Positions 1-9,002 are shown, counted from the first letter of the stretch. The stretch: DNA of 39,340 nt from QHXQ01 sp036389375 (GCA_036389375.1 DASVQA010000120.1:1-39340), one strand, 5' to 3'. The notes: generated by a model not told the origin, from the letters alone. A program made the numbers and translations.

Positions 1-27
1 AATTTGTCGTCCAAGTGGTTTCCGCTT

Positions 28-2124
28 ATGCCTGAACGCCCGACCGCGCAATTCAAAGTCCAGCCCGACCCCTCGCGGCCACGCACGACCATCGTCGTTC
101 TCGTTCTGGTGCTCTGGATGTTGGGCAACGGCGCGCGCCTCGTCTATCTGCAAGTCGGGCAGCAGTCGGAGAACCTGACGACGCGCGCGCGCCGGCAGCA
201 GGAGCGGACGATTCAAACCAACCCGCCGCGCGGTCTCATACTCGACCGCGCGGGGCGCGAACTCGCGCGCAGCCTCGACGTGGACTCGTTCTTCGTCGTG
301 CCCGCAGAGTTGACCGACGTACACACCGCCGCCCTGCGGCTCGCGCCCGCCCTCGGCACAAACGCGACGGAGTTGGAGACTCGTTTGCGCGCCGCGCAGA
401 CGGCGCAGGCCAAGTTCATGTGGCTTGCGCGCCAGCTTGACGCGGAACAGGCCGCGCAGGTACACGCGTTGCAATTGCCGGGCGTCTACGCGCGTTCAGA
501 GACGAAGCGTTATTACCCGAACGGCGCGCTCGCGGCGCACGTGCTCGGCTTCGTCAACACGGACGACAAGGGCTTGGCTGGCATCGAGCGCATGCAGGAC
601 GTGGCGCTCAAGGGCGACGGCGGCGAGGTGCGTCTGGCGCGCGACGGTCTGCGCCGCGCCTACGATAGCCGCGAAGAAGCGGCCGAGTCGGGGCGGGCCA
701 TCGTGCTGACGATTGATCAGAACGTGCAGTATCAGGTTGAGCAGGCGCTCTCGGCGGCGGTCGCACAGGCGCACGCAAAGTCGGGCACGGCCATCGTGCT
801 CGATCCGCACACGGGCGAAATTCTCGCGCTTGCCAACGCGCCGACCTTTGATCCGAACGAAGTGCGCAAGGCGAAGACCGAGGCGCACGAGCCGGGGGGC
901 GCGGCGCAGGACGTGAAGCGCAACCCGGCGCTCGAAAATACCTACGAGCCGGGTTCGACCTTTAAGATCGTGGCCTTCTCGGCCGCGCTGGAAGAGAAAA
1001 AAGCGCGCCCCGAAGAGTTGATTGATTGCCAGATGGGTTCGATCACGATCTTCGGGCGCGTCGTCCACGATTCGCACCCACACGGCACGTTGACGGTCTC
1101 GGACGCGCTCGCGCTGTCGAGCAACGTGGCGGCGATCAAACTCGGCATGCGCGTCGGCAACGCGCGCCTGTACGACTACATCCGGCGGTTCGGCTTCGGC
1201 GCGAAGACCGGCGTGGAACTGCCGAGCGAAACGAAAGGCATCCTGCGCCCCTTGAAGGCATGGCAGCCCACGTCCATCGGCTCGATCCCGATGGGGCAGG
1301 AGATCGGCGTCACGGCCGTGCAGATGGCCGCCGCGTTCGGCACGATTGCGAACGACGGCGTGCGTATCCAGCCGCATCTGATCAAGGAAGTGCGCGCCAG
1401 CGAAGGTCAAGGCGCAGAGCAAACGCAGGCCGAGTCGCACCGCGTCATCAGTGCCGAGACGGCGCAGATGCTCAAGCCGATGCTCGCCAGTGTGACCGTG
1501 AAAGGCACGGCGAAGCGCGCGCAGCTTGATGGTTACACGACCGCCGGCAAGACCGGCACGGCGCAGAAGATCGATCCGCAGACGCACGCTTATTCGCACT
1601 CGAAGTTCGTCGCGTCGTTCGTCGGCTTTGCGCCGGTCGAACGGCCGGCGGTCGTGATCGCGGTGGTGATTGACGAGCCGGTTGGCGCGTACTACGGCGG
1701 CGACGTGGCCGCGCCGGTCTTTCGGCAGATCGCCGAGAACGTGCTGCCGTACCTGAACGTCGAGCCGGACGCCGAGCCGGAAGAGTCCGCGCCGCGTCAA
1801 CTCATCGCGCAAGCGCCTGCGGAGTTACAGCATGCGCCCGCGCCTGAACAGACGGCCGACGAAAATCAACAGGCGCTTTTGCCTGAAGTGGCCGAGCGCA
1901 GCGGCGACGGGCGCGAAGTGGTTTACGCGCACGCGGGCGAACGCGCACTGCTGATGCCGGACTTGCGCGGGCGCAGCGTGCGCGATGCGTGGCGCGTCTG
2001 TGCGCAACTCGGTCTGGAACTGGAAGCACGCGGCGAAGGGCGGGCGCTCGAACAAAGTCCGCAGCCCGGTGCGAGAATTGAATCGGGGCAGGTCGTACGC
2101 ATCAATTTCGGTCGCAGCGATTGA
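28..2124 (+). CDS. ftsI: Peptidoglycan D,D-transpeptidase FtsI (PBP3-like, PASTA-tailed)
   Basis: Septal transpeptidase that cross-links peptidoglycan at the division site, anchored in the inner membrane with its catalytic domain outside. From the ATG at 28 the protein is 698 aa. One membrane helix lies at about residues 20-42, followed by a PBP dimerisation domain opening with RGLILDRAGRELA. The three transpeptidase motifs are present: STFK (S310), SSN (364-366) and KTG (508-510). The last 60 residues (from LLMPDLRGRSV) form one PASTA domain. A TTG at position 4 in the same frame would add 8 residues; I prefer the ATG, but the window edge hides the upstream context. It is the first dcw gene visible; mraZ, rsmH and ftsL would be expected to the left. 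The family call is secure, the exact start less so. Confidence 0.95.
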   Translation: MPERPTAQFKVQPDPSRPRTTIVVLVLVLWMLGNGARLVYLQVGQQSENLTTRARRQQERTIQTNPPRGLILDRAGRELARSLDVDSFFVVPAELTDVHTAALRLAPALGTNATELETRLRAAQTAQAKFMWLARQLDAEQAAQVHALQLPGVYARSETKRYYPNGALAAHVLGFVNTDDKGLAGIERMQDVALKGDGGEVRLARDGLRRAYDSREEAAESGRAIVLTIDQNVQYQVEQALSAAVAQAHAKSGTAIVLDPHTGEILALANAPTFDPNEVRKAKTEAHEPGGAAQDVKRNPALENTYEPGSTFKIVAFSAALEEKKARPEELIDCQMGSITIFGRVVHDSHPHGTLTVSDALALSSNVAAIKLGMRVGNARLYDYIRRFGFGAKTGVELPSETKGILRPLKAWQPTSIGSIPMGQEIGVTAVQMAAAFGTIANDGVRIQPHLIKEVRASEGQGAEQTQAESHRVISAETAQMLKPMLASVTVKGTAKRAQLDGYTTAGKTGTAQKIDPQTHAYSHSKFVASFVGFAPVERPAVVIAVVIDEPVGAYYGGDVAAPVFRQIAENVLPYLNVEPDAEPEESAPRQLIAQAPAELQHAPAPEQTADENQQALLPEVAERSGDGREVVYAHAGERALLMPDLRGRSVRDAWRVCAQLGLELEARGEGRALEQSPQPGARIESGQVVRINFGRSD

Positions 2125-2209
2125 CGCCGCCGCGCGCGTTTGTCCATGCGGACGCGCGGCTCAGGTCTCGCTGATCGAGGGAAAGGCAGCAGACAGGGAT
2201 GGAGGACTA

Positions 2210-2428
2210 ATGACGCTTCCCCCGCAGGGTCATCCGCAACACGAGTTGCGCCGCCGGATCGCAGATTGCCGCCAACGTCTGCGCCGGACACGAACGGGCC
2301 AGAATCGGACGGAACAAGTGGCGCACGGCCCGACGCATGCGGCAAACGACGAGATGGCGGCCGAAGAATCCGACGACGCGCCCGCACGGCGCAACCGGCA
2401 GCGTGCCGAGCGCGCGCGCAACCGCTAA
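2210..2428 (+). CDS. Small Arg-rich hypothetical protein in the murE position
   Basis: A 72-codon ORF starting at ATG 2210 behind a strong Shine-Dalgarno site (GGAGG at 2201-2205, 4 nt spacing). The product is very hydrophilic, with an Arg-rich first half (HELRRRIADCRQRLRR), an acidic patch (EMAAEESDD) and an Arg-rich end (RNRQRAERARNR). It has no signal peptide, membrane segment or family motif that I recognise, and no resemblance to MurE. Third-position GC is high, like its neighbours, but that is weak support in GC-rich DNA. It fills much of the 358-bp gap between ftsI and murF, where other dcw clusters carry murE. It may be a real small protein or chance coding in degenerate sequence; the ribosome-binding site is the main argument for it. 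Confidence 0.4.
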   Translation: MTLPPQGHPQHELRRRIADCRQRLRRTRTGQNRTEQVAHGPTHAANDEMAAEESDDAPARRNRQRAERARNR

Positions 2429-2482
2429 GAACAGCGCAACGGACGCGAGAGCAAATTTCGCGCGGAGGCTGAAAAGACCAGC

Positions 2483-3991
2483 GTGAAGATAGGCACGGCG
2501 GTGCGATTGATGGGCGCGGTGCAGAGCGCGCCGCCTGAGTTCTTTGACAAAGAGTTGACCGGCTTTGCGATTGATTCGCGCACGGTCGCGCCGGGCGAAC
2601 TGTTCTTCGCGTTCGCGCCCGAAGACTACCGCCGGCACTATTTCACCGCCACGCAGTTCGACGACGCGCACCGCTACATCGCGCAGGCGCTCGCGCGCGG
2701 CGCGGTGGCCGCAGTCGCCCGGCGCGACCGCGTGGCCGAGGATGCAGAGTTACAGGCGCTCGCCGACCGGCTCTTGCTCGTTGACGATTGCATCACGGCG
2801 TTGCAAGACCTCGCGCGCGGTGTGCTCGCACACTGGGGGGGACAGGTGGTCGGCATCACGGGGAGCGCGGGCAAGACGACGGCGAAAGACCTGACGGCGC
2901 ACGTCCTCGCGGGCGTGGGCCGGCGCGTGTTGAAGACGCAGAAGAACTTCAACAACGAGTTGGGCCTGCCGCTCTCGATCCTGCAAATGGTCACGGGCGG
3001 CGCTGACCCTGCGGCCTTCGACGTAGCTGTTTTGGAATACGGGCAGTCAATGTTCGGCGAGATCGCGCAGCTTGCGCGCATCGCGCCGCCCGACATCGGC
3101 GTTGAACTGCTGGTCGCGCCCGCGCACCTTGAGTTCTTCGACTCGGTCGAGCAGATCGCCGCAGGCAAGGCGCAGTTGATTGAAAATCTGAAGCCCGGCG
3201 GCGTCGCCATCCTGAACGCCGACGACGCGCGTGTCGCAGCCATGCGCGACCGACACGCGGGGCGCACGCTCACCTTCGGCATCGAGCAGATCGCCGACGT
3301 GATGGCGGCCGACATCGAAGGCGCGCGCTTCGGTCTCAGCCGCTTCCGCCTCTGCACGCCGCTCGGCGAGGCGATGGCCGAGTTGAGGTTGCCGGGGCGA
3401 CACAATCTGTCGAACGCGCTCGCGGCCGCGACCGTCGCCACGTGCTTCCACGTTGCGCCCGAAGAGATCGCCCGCGCGCTCGCCAGTGCGCGCCCGACCG
3501 AGATGCGCGGCGAGGTGCTCGACTTCGCGCAGGAGTTCAGCGTGATCGACGACTCGTACAACTCGAACCCGGCGTCGCTTTTGAGCATGGCGCGGGCGCT
3601 CGGCGCGGCGCGCACCGGCGCGGCCGAACACGAGCGGCGCACAATCGTCGTCGCGGGCGAGATGCTTGAGTTGGGCGCGGAAGCCGCCCAACTGCACCGC
3701 GCGGCGGGGCGCGAGATCGCCGGGCTGGGCGTGGACGTGTTGTGGGGCGTGCGGGGCTTGGCCGATGAACTCGTCGCTGGTGCGCGCTCGGCCGGCATGA
3801 GCGCAGCGGCGACGCGGTTTTTCACCGCGACCGAGGCGGCGGCAGAGGCGCTCCTTGATGAGATACGCGCGGGCGACCTCGTTCTGATTAAAGGCTCGCG
3901 CGGGGTGCGGATGGACTTGATCGTGGCGGCGCTGCGTGAACGTTTTCCTATCGTCGGCGCAGACGAGCCGACCACGACGACGGACGCTTAA
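2483..3991 (+). CDS. murF: UDP-N-acetylmuramoyl-tripeptide--D-alanyl-D-alanine ligase MurF
   Basis: Cytoplasmic ATP-dependent ligase adding D-Ala-D-Ala to UDP-MurNAc-tripeptide, the last soluble step before MraY. The 502-aa protein has the Mur ligase layout. The N-terminal domain carries DSRTVAPGELFFAF. The central ATPase P-loop is GITGSAGKTT (124-133), followed by the MurF-typical KTQKNFNNELGLPL (151-164). The C-terminal domain contains DSYNSNPASL. Start is GTG 2483, without a well-placed Shine-Dalgarno (a GGAGG at 2464 is too far away). MurF rather than MurE is supported by the NFNNELGLP and DSYNSNP motifs and by its position directly before mraY. The preceding pathway enzyme MurE is not encoded in the window. 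Confidence 0.95.
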   Translation: MKIGTAVRLMGAVQSAPPEFFDKELTGFAIDSRTVAPGELFFAFAPEDYRRHYFTATQFDDAHRYIAQALARGAVAAVARRDRVAEDAELQALADRLLLVDDCITALQDLARGVLAHWGGQVVGITGSAGKTTAKDLTAHVLAGVGRRVLKTQKNFNNELGLPLSILQMVTGGADPAAFDVAVLEYGQSMFGEIAQLARIAPPDIGVELLVAPAHLEFFDSVEQIAAGKAQLIENLKPGGVAILNADDARVAAMRDRHAGRTLTFGIEQIADVMAADIEGARFGLSRFRLCTPLGEAMAELRLPGRHNLSNALAAATVATCFHVAPEEIARALASARPTEMRGEVLDFAQEFSVIDDSYNSNPASLLSMARALGAARTGAAEHERRTIVVAGEMLELGAEAAQLHRAAGREIAGLGVDVLWGVRGLADELVAGARSAGMSAAATRFFTATEAAAEALLDEIRAGDLVLIKGSRGVRMDLIVAALRERFPIVGADEPTTTTDA

Positions 3992-4011
3992 AGACGTTAG
4001 ATCGGATCAGC

Positions 4012-5154
4012 ATGATCTACTACATCTTTTACGAGTGGCTCTACAAAAGCCTGTCGGCGCAGCAGACAGAGTCTTATTTTGTGAAAGCCCTCAACGTCTT
4101 TCAGTACGTCACATTTCGCACGGCTTACGCGACGATCACGGCGCTACTCATCTCGCTCCTCTTCGGCGGGCGCGTCATACGCATGCTGCGCGAACTGAAC
4201 GTCGGGCAGCAGATTCGTGAAGAAGGGCCGCAGGCGCACATGGACAAGCGCGGCACGCCGACGATGGGCGGCGTGCTCATCATCGGCTCCGTGCTCATCT
4301 CGACCTTGCTCTGGGCCAAACTGTCGAGCGTCTACGTCTGGATCGTGCTCTTGGCCACGACGTTCTTTGCCATCATCGGTTTCTTGGACGACTACGCGAA
4401 GGTCGCCAAGCGGCAGAGTCTCGGGCTGACCGGCAAGCAGAAACTGGCCGCGCAGTTCGTCATCGCGCTAGGGATTTGGGCGACGCTCTATTTCTTCACG
4501 GACTACTCGTGGAACCTGAGCATCCCCTTCTTCAAGCTGACGGCGACGACGGGGCGCACCTTTATCGGGCCCTGGCTCTACCTGCCGTTCATCCTCGTCG
4601 TCTTGATCGGCTCGTCGAACGCCGTGAACCTGACGGACGGTTTGGACGGACTGGCGATCAGCGTCACCTTCGTGGCGATGGTCGCGCTCACGGCTTTTAC
4701 TTACGTGAGCGGCGACGAACGCTGGGCGCGGCTGCTGCTCATCACCTTTCAGAAGGACGTGGGCGAGTTGACGGTCTTTTGCGGGGCGATGGTCGGCGCG
4801 AGCCTCGGCTTTCTCTGGTACAACGCGCCGCCCGCAGATGTCTTTATGGGCGACGTGGGCAGCCTCGCCATCGGGGGCGCGTTCGGCACAATCGGCGTGC
4901 TGACCAAACAGGAGTTGATCCTCGTCTTCGTCGGCGGCGTGTTCGTCCTCGAAGCCATCTCGGTGATGCTGCAAGTCTCCTTCTTCAAGCTGACGAAGCG
5001 GCACACGGGCGTCGGCAAGCGGCTCTTTAAGATGACGCCGCTGCATCATCACTTCGAGATGCAGGGCTGGAAAGAGTCGAAGGTCGTCTTCCGCTTTCTG
5101 ATCTTGGCGATCCTGTTCGCGCTCTTGAGTCTGTCCACGCTGAAACTGCGTTGA
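4012..5154 (+). CDS. mraY: Phospho-N-acetylmuramoyl-pentapeptide-transferase MraY
   Basis: Inner-membrane enzyme transferring phospho-MurNAc-pentapeptide from UDP to undecaprenyl phosphate, giving lipid I. It has 380 aa and about ten hydrophobic membrane helices. Family motifs are clear: HMDKRGTPTMGG (76-87), the aspartate pair in FLDDYAK (124-130), NLTDGLDGLA (206-215), FMGDVGSLAIGG, and the C-terminal MTPLHHHFEMQGWKE histidine cluster. The length is slightly above the usual 360 because of an extended segment near residues 160-185. ATG 4012 follows murF by 20 nt with no obvious strong ribosome-binding site, so it probably depends on the upstream genes for translation. Confidence 0.97.
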   Translation: MIYYIFYEWLYKSLSAQQTESYFVKALNVFQYVTFRTAYATITALLISLLFGGRVIRMLRELNVGQQIREEGPQAHMDKRGTPTMGGVLIIGSVLISTLLWAKLSSVYVWIVLLATTFFAIIGFLDDYAKVAKRQSLGLTGKQKLAAQFVIALGIWATLYFFTDYSWNLSIPFFKLTATTGRTFIGPWLYLPFILVVLIGSSNAVNLTDGLDGLAISVTFVAMVALTAFTYVSGDERWARLLLITFQKDVGELTVFCGAMVGASLGFLWYNAPPADVFMGDVGSLAIGGAFGTIGVLTKQELILVFVGGVFVLEAISVMLQVSFFKLTKRHTGVGKRLFKMTPLHHHFEMQGWKESKVVFRFLILAILFALLSLSTLKLR

Positions 5155-5168
5155 CATGGTGCTTGTAA

Positions 5169-6575
5169 GTGGAACTGAGCGGCAAAAAAGTGCTGGTCAT
5201 CGGCGCGGCGCGCAGCGGCTTAGCGGCGGCGCGGTTTCTGACCGCGCGCGGCGCAATCGTGGCGCTCAATGATCGGAAGCCGCTGGCGGAGTGGCCGGCC
5301 GAGGCGCGAGCTTTGAAGGAGTCGGGCGTCGGCCTCGTGCCGGGCGAGTTGCCGATGTGGTTGATGGATCAGATCGAGTTGGTCGTTTTGAGTCCCGGCG
5401 TGCCGACAAAGTCGATCCCGGCGCGCTACATGGAGCGCGCGGGCGCACAGGTGATCGGCGAGGTCGAACTGGCCGCGCGCTTCCTGCGCGGGCGCATCGT
5501 CGCTATCACGGGCACGAACGGCAAGACGACGACGACCTCCTTGATTGGCGAGTTGCTGCGCGACGCGGGGCTGCCCGTGCAGGTCGGCGGCAATATCGGC
5601 ACGCCGCTCGTCTCGCTCGTTGACACATCACGCGCAGACGGCTGGACGGTCGCGGAAGTCTCAAGCTATCAGCTTGAGACTATCGAGCAGTTTCACCCGA
5701 CGGTGGCCATCGTGCTGAACCTGATGCCCGACCACATGGATCGCTACGAGCACCTGATGGATTACGCCGCCGCCAAGCATCGCATCTTTCGCAATCAAGC
5801 GGCGGGCGACGTGGCCATCCTGAACGCCGACGACGAGATCGTCTCTTCGTGGGCGGCAGGCTTGAGTGCGCATGTCGTGCTCTTTAGCGTCGAGCGCGAA
5901 CTGGCAGAAGGTTTGTTCCTGCGCGGGCCGGAGATCATCTCGCGCAGCGGCGCGAGCGAGCGCGTGCTCCTGCGGCGCGACGAGATGCAACTGCGCGGGT
6001 TGCACAATGTGCAGAACGTGCTGGCGGCCCTCGCGGCTGGCCTCGCGTGCGGCGCAGCACCGGAGTCCATGCGCGAGACGGTGCGTAATTTCAAACCGGT
6101 CGAGCACAGGCTTGAGCGTGTGGCGGAGCGTGGCGGCATCGAGTTTTATAACGACTCGAAGGCGACGAATGTGGACGCGGCCTTAAAGGCGCTCGAAGCC
6201 TTTGCGGACGCGCCGGGCCGCATCGTGCTCATTCTCGGCGGGCGCGGCAAGCATGCGCCCTATGCGCCGCTCGTGCCGATGATCAAGGCGAAGGTGCGCG
6301 CGCTCGTCCTCATCGGCGAGGACGCGCCGCGCATCGAGCAGGAGTTGCAGGCACACGCGCCGGTCGAGCGTGCGACCGATATGCACGACGCAGTCCGCCG
6401 CGCCGCCGCGCGCGCGCAAGCGGGCGACACGGTGCTGCTCGCGCCCGCTTGCGCGAGCTTTGATATGTTCGACAACTTCGAGCATCGGGGGCGAGTCTTC
6501 AAGGCCGCAGTTAAGGAAATGATGCACGACGAACGCGGCGTGATGAATGAGCAGCAGCAGGCTTCGGTCTGTTAA
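5169..6575 (+). CDS. murD: UDP-N-acetylmuramoyl-L-alanine--D-glutamate ligase MurD
   Basis: Cytoplasmic ATP-dependent ligase adding D-Glu to UDP-MurNAc-L-Ala. The 468-aa protein starts at GTG 5169 with a Rossmann-like N-terminal domain (KVLVIGAARSGLAAARFL), which binds the UDP moiety in MurD. The ATPase P-loop is GTNGKTTTTS (115-124). NLMPDHMDRYEH and the C-terminal FYNDSKATNVDAALKAL and LILGGRGKHA motifs are characteristic of MurD. The C-terminus continues about 15 residues past the conserved fold as a polar tail (NEQQQASVC). It lies 14 nt after mraY and 33 nt before ftsW, within the same transcription unit. Confidence 0.96.
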   Translation: MELSGKKVLVIGAARSGLAAARFLTARGAIVALNDRKPLAEWPAEARALKESGVGLVPGELPMWLMDQIELVVLSPGVPTKSIPARYMERAGAQVIGEVELAARFLRGRIVAITGTNGKTTTTSLIGELLRDAGLPVQVGGNIGTPLVSLVDTSRADGWTVAEVSSYQLETIEQFHPTVAIVLNLMPDHMDRYEHLMDYAAAKHRIFRNQAAGDVAILNADDEIVSSWAAGLSAHVVLFSVERELAEGLFLRGPEIISRSGASERVLLRRDEMQLRGLHNVQNVLAALAAGLACGAAPESMRETVRNFKPVEHRLERVAERGGIEFYNDSKATNVDAALKALEAFADAPGRIVLILGGRGKHAPYAPLVPMIKAKVRALVLIGEDAPRIEQELQAHAPVERATDMHDAVRRAAARAQAGDTVLLAPACASFDMFDNFEHRGRVFKAAVKEMMHDERGVMNEQQQASVC

Positions 6576-6608
6576 TTCATCAGTTCGGCCTTCGTCAGCA
6601 GTTTTGTT

Positions 6609-7808
6609 ATGGCACGGAAGCTACAAGCAGACGAGTGGTTGTTTGCGACGACGGTCGGGCTGGCGTTGTTTGGCCTCGTGATGGTTTACAGCGCGAGCGC
6701 GGCCATAGCGGCGCAGCAGAACGGCACGCAGTATCACTACGTGATACGGCAGGGCCTGTGGACGCTCTGCGGCTTCGGCGCGCTGCTCTTTGGGCTGCGC
6801 ATGGACTACGGTTGGCTGCGGCGCGACTGGCTGGCTTACGGGCTGCTGGCGCTCACCGTCGTGCTGCTGTTGTCGGTCTTTGCATTCCCGCGCATCAACG
6901 GCGCGCATCGCTGGTTGCGGTTCGGCGGCTTCATGTCGTTTCAGCCGTCGGAGTTGGCGAAACTGACGCTGGCGATCTTTCTCGCGCGTCTGCTCGAACG
7001 GCGCGCGGGCGAGGAGCAACAGTTGTGGCAGACGTTCGCGCCGTGCGTGGCGGTGACGGCGTTGCTGGTCGTGCTCGTCGCGGGCGAGCCTGACCTCGGC
7101 ACGGCGATGATGCTCGGCGTCATCGGCTTGACGGTACTGTTTACGGCGGGCGCGCGTTTGCGGCACATCGGGTTGATGCTTGCGCCGGCGCTCGTCGGCG
7201 TCGTGGGTCTAATCGTGTTTTCGCCGTGGCGCGTGCGGCGCATCATGGCGTTTCTCGACCCTTGGGCGGACGCACAAGGGACTGGCTTTCAGGTGGTGCA
7301 GTCGTTGATGGCGGTCGGCTCCGGCGGCGTACACGGTCTGGGCTTCGCGCAAGGGAAGCAGAAACTATTCTTTCTGCCGTTCGCGCATTCGGATTTCATC
7401 TTCGCGGTGGTGGGCGAAGAGTTGGGACTGGTCGGCACGCTGCTGCTCGTCGGTGCGTTCGGGCTGTTTCTGTGGCGCGGCGTGCGGGCGGCGCGGCGTG
7501 CGCCGGACAGGTTCGGGATGCTGCTGGGGCTTGGGATCGTGACGGGCGTGGTGGCGCAGGCGCTCTTTAATATCAGCGTCGTGCTGGCGCTCGTGCCGAC
7601 GAAGGGCATCCCGCTGCCGTTCATCTCCTACGGCGGCACGTCAACGGTGTTCACGCTGTTTGCGGTCGGCGTGCTTCTGAACATCTCGCAGCAAGGAAGC
7701 GCCTTGAACGATCCGGGCATGCTGAGCTATCTGGTCGAACAGCAGCGGGCCGAGAAGGCGCGCCGCACGCCCGTCACGCAGACGTGGCAACCGGCGGGGC
7801 GCGGTTGA
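6609..7808 (+). CDS. ftsW: SEDS peptidoglycan glycosyltransferase FtsW
   Basis: Polytopic SEDS-family glycosyltransferase that polymerises lipid II at the septum with its partner PBP, here presumably FtsI from the start of the cluster. The protein is 399 aa with about ten membrane segments. Diagnostic stretches are GLVMVYSASA near the N-terminus, RWLRFGGFMSFQPSELAKL, GEPDLGTAMML, FLPFAHSDFIFAVVGEELG and KGIPLPFISYGGTS. The gene sits between murD and murG, the usual place of ftsW, which favours FtsW over RodA. The coding sequence ends 8 nt before the murG ATG. Confidence 0.95.
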   Translation: MARKLQADEWLFATTVGLALFGLVMVYSASAAIAAQQNGTQYHYVIRQGLWTLCGFGALLFGLRMDYGWLRRDWLAYGLLALTVVLLLSVFAFPRINGAHRWLRFGGFMSFQPSELAKLTLAIFLARLLERRAGEEQQLWQTFAPCVAVTALLVVLVAGEPDLGTAMMLGVIGLTVLFTAGARLRHIGLMLAPALVGVVGLIVFSPWRVRRIMAFLDPWADAQGTGFQVVQSLMAVGSGGVHGLGFAQGKQKLFFLPFAHSDFIFAVVGEELGLVGTLLLVGAFGLFLWRGVRAARRAPDRFGMLLGLGIVTGVVAQALFNISVVLALVPTKGIPLPFISYGGTSTVFTLFAVGVLLNISQQGSALNDPGMLSYLVEQQRAEKARRTPVTQTWQPAGRG

Positions 7809-7816
7809 GTTTGACC

Positions 7817-8917
7817 ATGCGGGCGCTCTTTGCAGCAGGGGGCACGGGCGGGCACATCTACCCGGCCATTGCGGTCGCACATGAACTCGTGCGACGACAC
7901 GCGGAGGCGGCCGTGCGCTTCGTCGGCACGGCGCGCGGGCTTGAGACGCGGCTTGTGCCGCAGGCGGGCTACGAGCTATCGCTCATTGAAAGCGCGGGGC
8001 TGGTGAACATGGGCTTGCGGGCGCGCATGCGCGGGCTGCTCGTCCTGCCGAAAAGTTTGCTGGCGGCGCGGCGACTCATCGCGGAGTTTCGTCCCGACGT
8101 GGTTATTGGCGCGGGCGGCTACGTCTCGGGCCCCGTGCTTCTGGTCGCGGCGCTGGCGCGCATTCCGACGCTGATCATGGAGTCGAACGCCGTGCCCGGC
8201 TTCACGAACCGGCGCTTGATTCGTTTTGTTGACGCGGCTGCCGCCTCTTGGGAAGCGACGCTGCCTTACTTCGGACGCAAAGGGGTGGTCACAGGCAACC
8301 CCGTCCGCCGCGAGTTCTTTGACATACCCGCGAAAGAGCGCGACCGTGCGGCGCGCTTCTCGCTCCTGCTGTTCGGCGGCTCGCAGGGCGCGCGCGCCAT
8401 CAACGAAGCGATGACGGCGGCCCTCCCGCTCCTCGCAGAGCAACGCGAGCGGCTGCACATCACGCACCAGACCGGCAAACTCGACTTTGACAAGGTGCGT
8501 GCGGCTTACGCGCAGGCAGGTTGGACGACGGCAGCGGACGTGCGCGAATACATAGACGACATGGTCAGCGCCTTTGCCAGCGCCGATCTCATCATCGCGC
8601 GCGCCGGGGCGACGACGAGCGCGGAACTCGCGGCCGCCGGTCGCGCCGCGATCATGATCCCGCTGCCCGGGCAGCTTGAGCAGCAGCGCAACGCCGAAGT
8701 CTTACAGGCGGGCGGCGCGGCCCGCATGATCCTGCAAGCGGAACTGACGGGCGCGCGGCTCGCGCAAGAGATCGCCGCGCTCGTTGCCGCGCCCGCCCGC
8801 ATCACAGAGATGGCACAGGCCGTACGCAGGTTCGCCCGACCGGACGCCGCCGAGGCGACCGTGAAGTTGATTGAAAGGCTGGTGAGCAGAGGTCAGAGGT
8901 CAGAGGTCAGAGGTTAG
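7817..8917 (+). CDS. murG: Lipid II synthase MurG (UDP-GlcNAc transferase)
   Basis: Membrane-associated GT-B glycosyltransferase adding GlcNAc to lipid I to form lipid II. From ATG 7817 it is 366 aa and begins MRALFAAGGTGGHIYPA, the standard MurG start with the glycine-rich GGTGGH loop at 8-13; an in-frame GTG at 7784 lies inside ftsW and is less likely. Other motifs are GAGGYVSGP, ESNAVPGFTNR, LLLFGGSQGARAINEA and the C-terminal nucleotide-sugar site ARAGATTSAELAAAG with IPLPGQLEQQRNAEVLQ. The last eight or so codons (GQRSEVRG) are made by the heptad repeat that begins here, so the repeat has set the C-terminus of the protein. Confidence 0.95.
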   Translation: MRALFAAGGTGGHIYPAIAVAHELVRRHAEAAVRFVGTARGLETRLVPQAGYELSLIESAGLVNMGLRARMRGLLVLPKSLLAARRLIAEFRPDVVIGAGGYVSGPVLLVAALARIPTLIMESNAVPGFTNRRLIRFVDAAAASWEATLPYFGRKGVVTGNPVRREFFDIPAKERDRAARFSLLLFGGSQGARAINEAMTAALPLLAEQRERLHITHQTGKLDFDKVRAAYAQAGWTTAADVREYIDDMVSAFASADLIIARAGATTSAELAAAGRAAIMIPLPGQLEQQRNAEVLQAGGAARMILQAELTGARLAQEIAALVAAPARITEMAQAVRRFARPDAAEATVKLIERLVSRGQRSEVRG

Positions 8918-8996
8918 TAAGAAAAGCATTTCGCCTGATCTCAGAATTCTGAACCTAGAGCCAGAAACAATTTCTGACCTCTGACCTCTGACCTCT
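8887..8996. repeat. Inverted heptad-repeat island between murG and murC
   Basis: The left arm holds four consecutive copies of AGAGGTC (the last ending TT) from 8888 to 8915; the right arm holds three reverse-complement copies (8974-8996). The arms 8888-8910 and 8974-8996 are perfectly complementary over 23 bases. Between them lies a 12-nt perfect palindrome, TCAGAATTCTGA, at 8941-8952. The left arm codes the last residues and stop of MurG; the right arm ends 6 nt before the murC ATG. A transcript could fold into a long hairpin, but no T-run follows, so it is not a standard terminator. Confidence 0.93.
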
Positions 8997-9002
8997 ATCT
9001 TT

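Noticed and set aside
496..1812. 438-codon open frame opposite ftsI
   Set aside because: Arg/His/Asp-rich shadow of a GC-rich gene on the other strand; ftsI has all catalytic motifs and no domain is visible in the shadow.
2200..2472. Remnant of a degraded murE
   Set aside because: No frame of the gap shows the GTxGKT loop or other Mur ligase motifs.
2674..3975. 433-codon open frame opposite murF
   Set aside because: Ser/Ala/Arg-rich composition without motifs, caused by the codon bias of murF.
8887..8996. Possible CRISPR array
   Set aside because: The repeats are 7 nt, contiguous and inverted, with no spacers and no cas genes.
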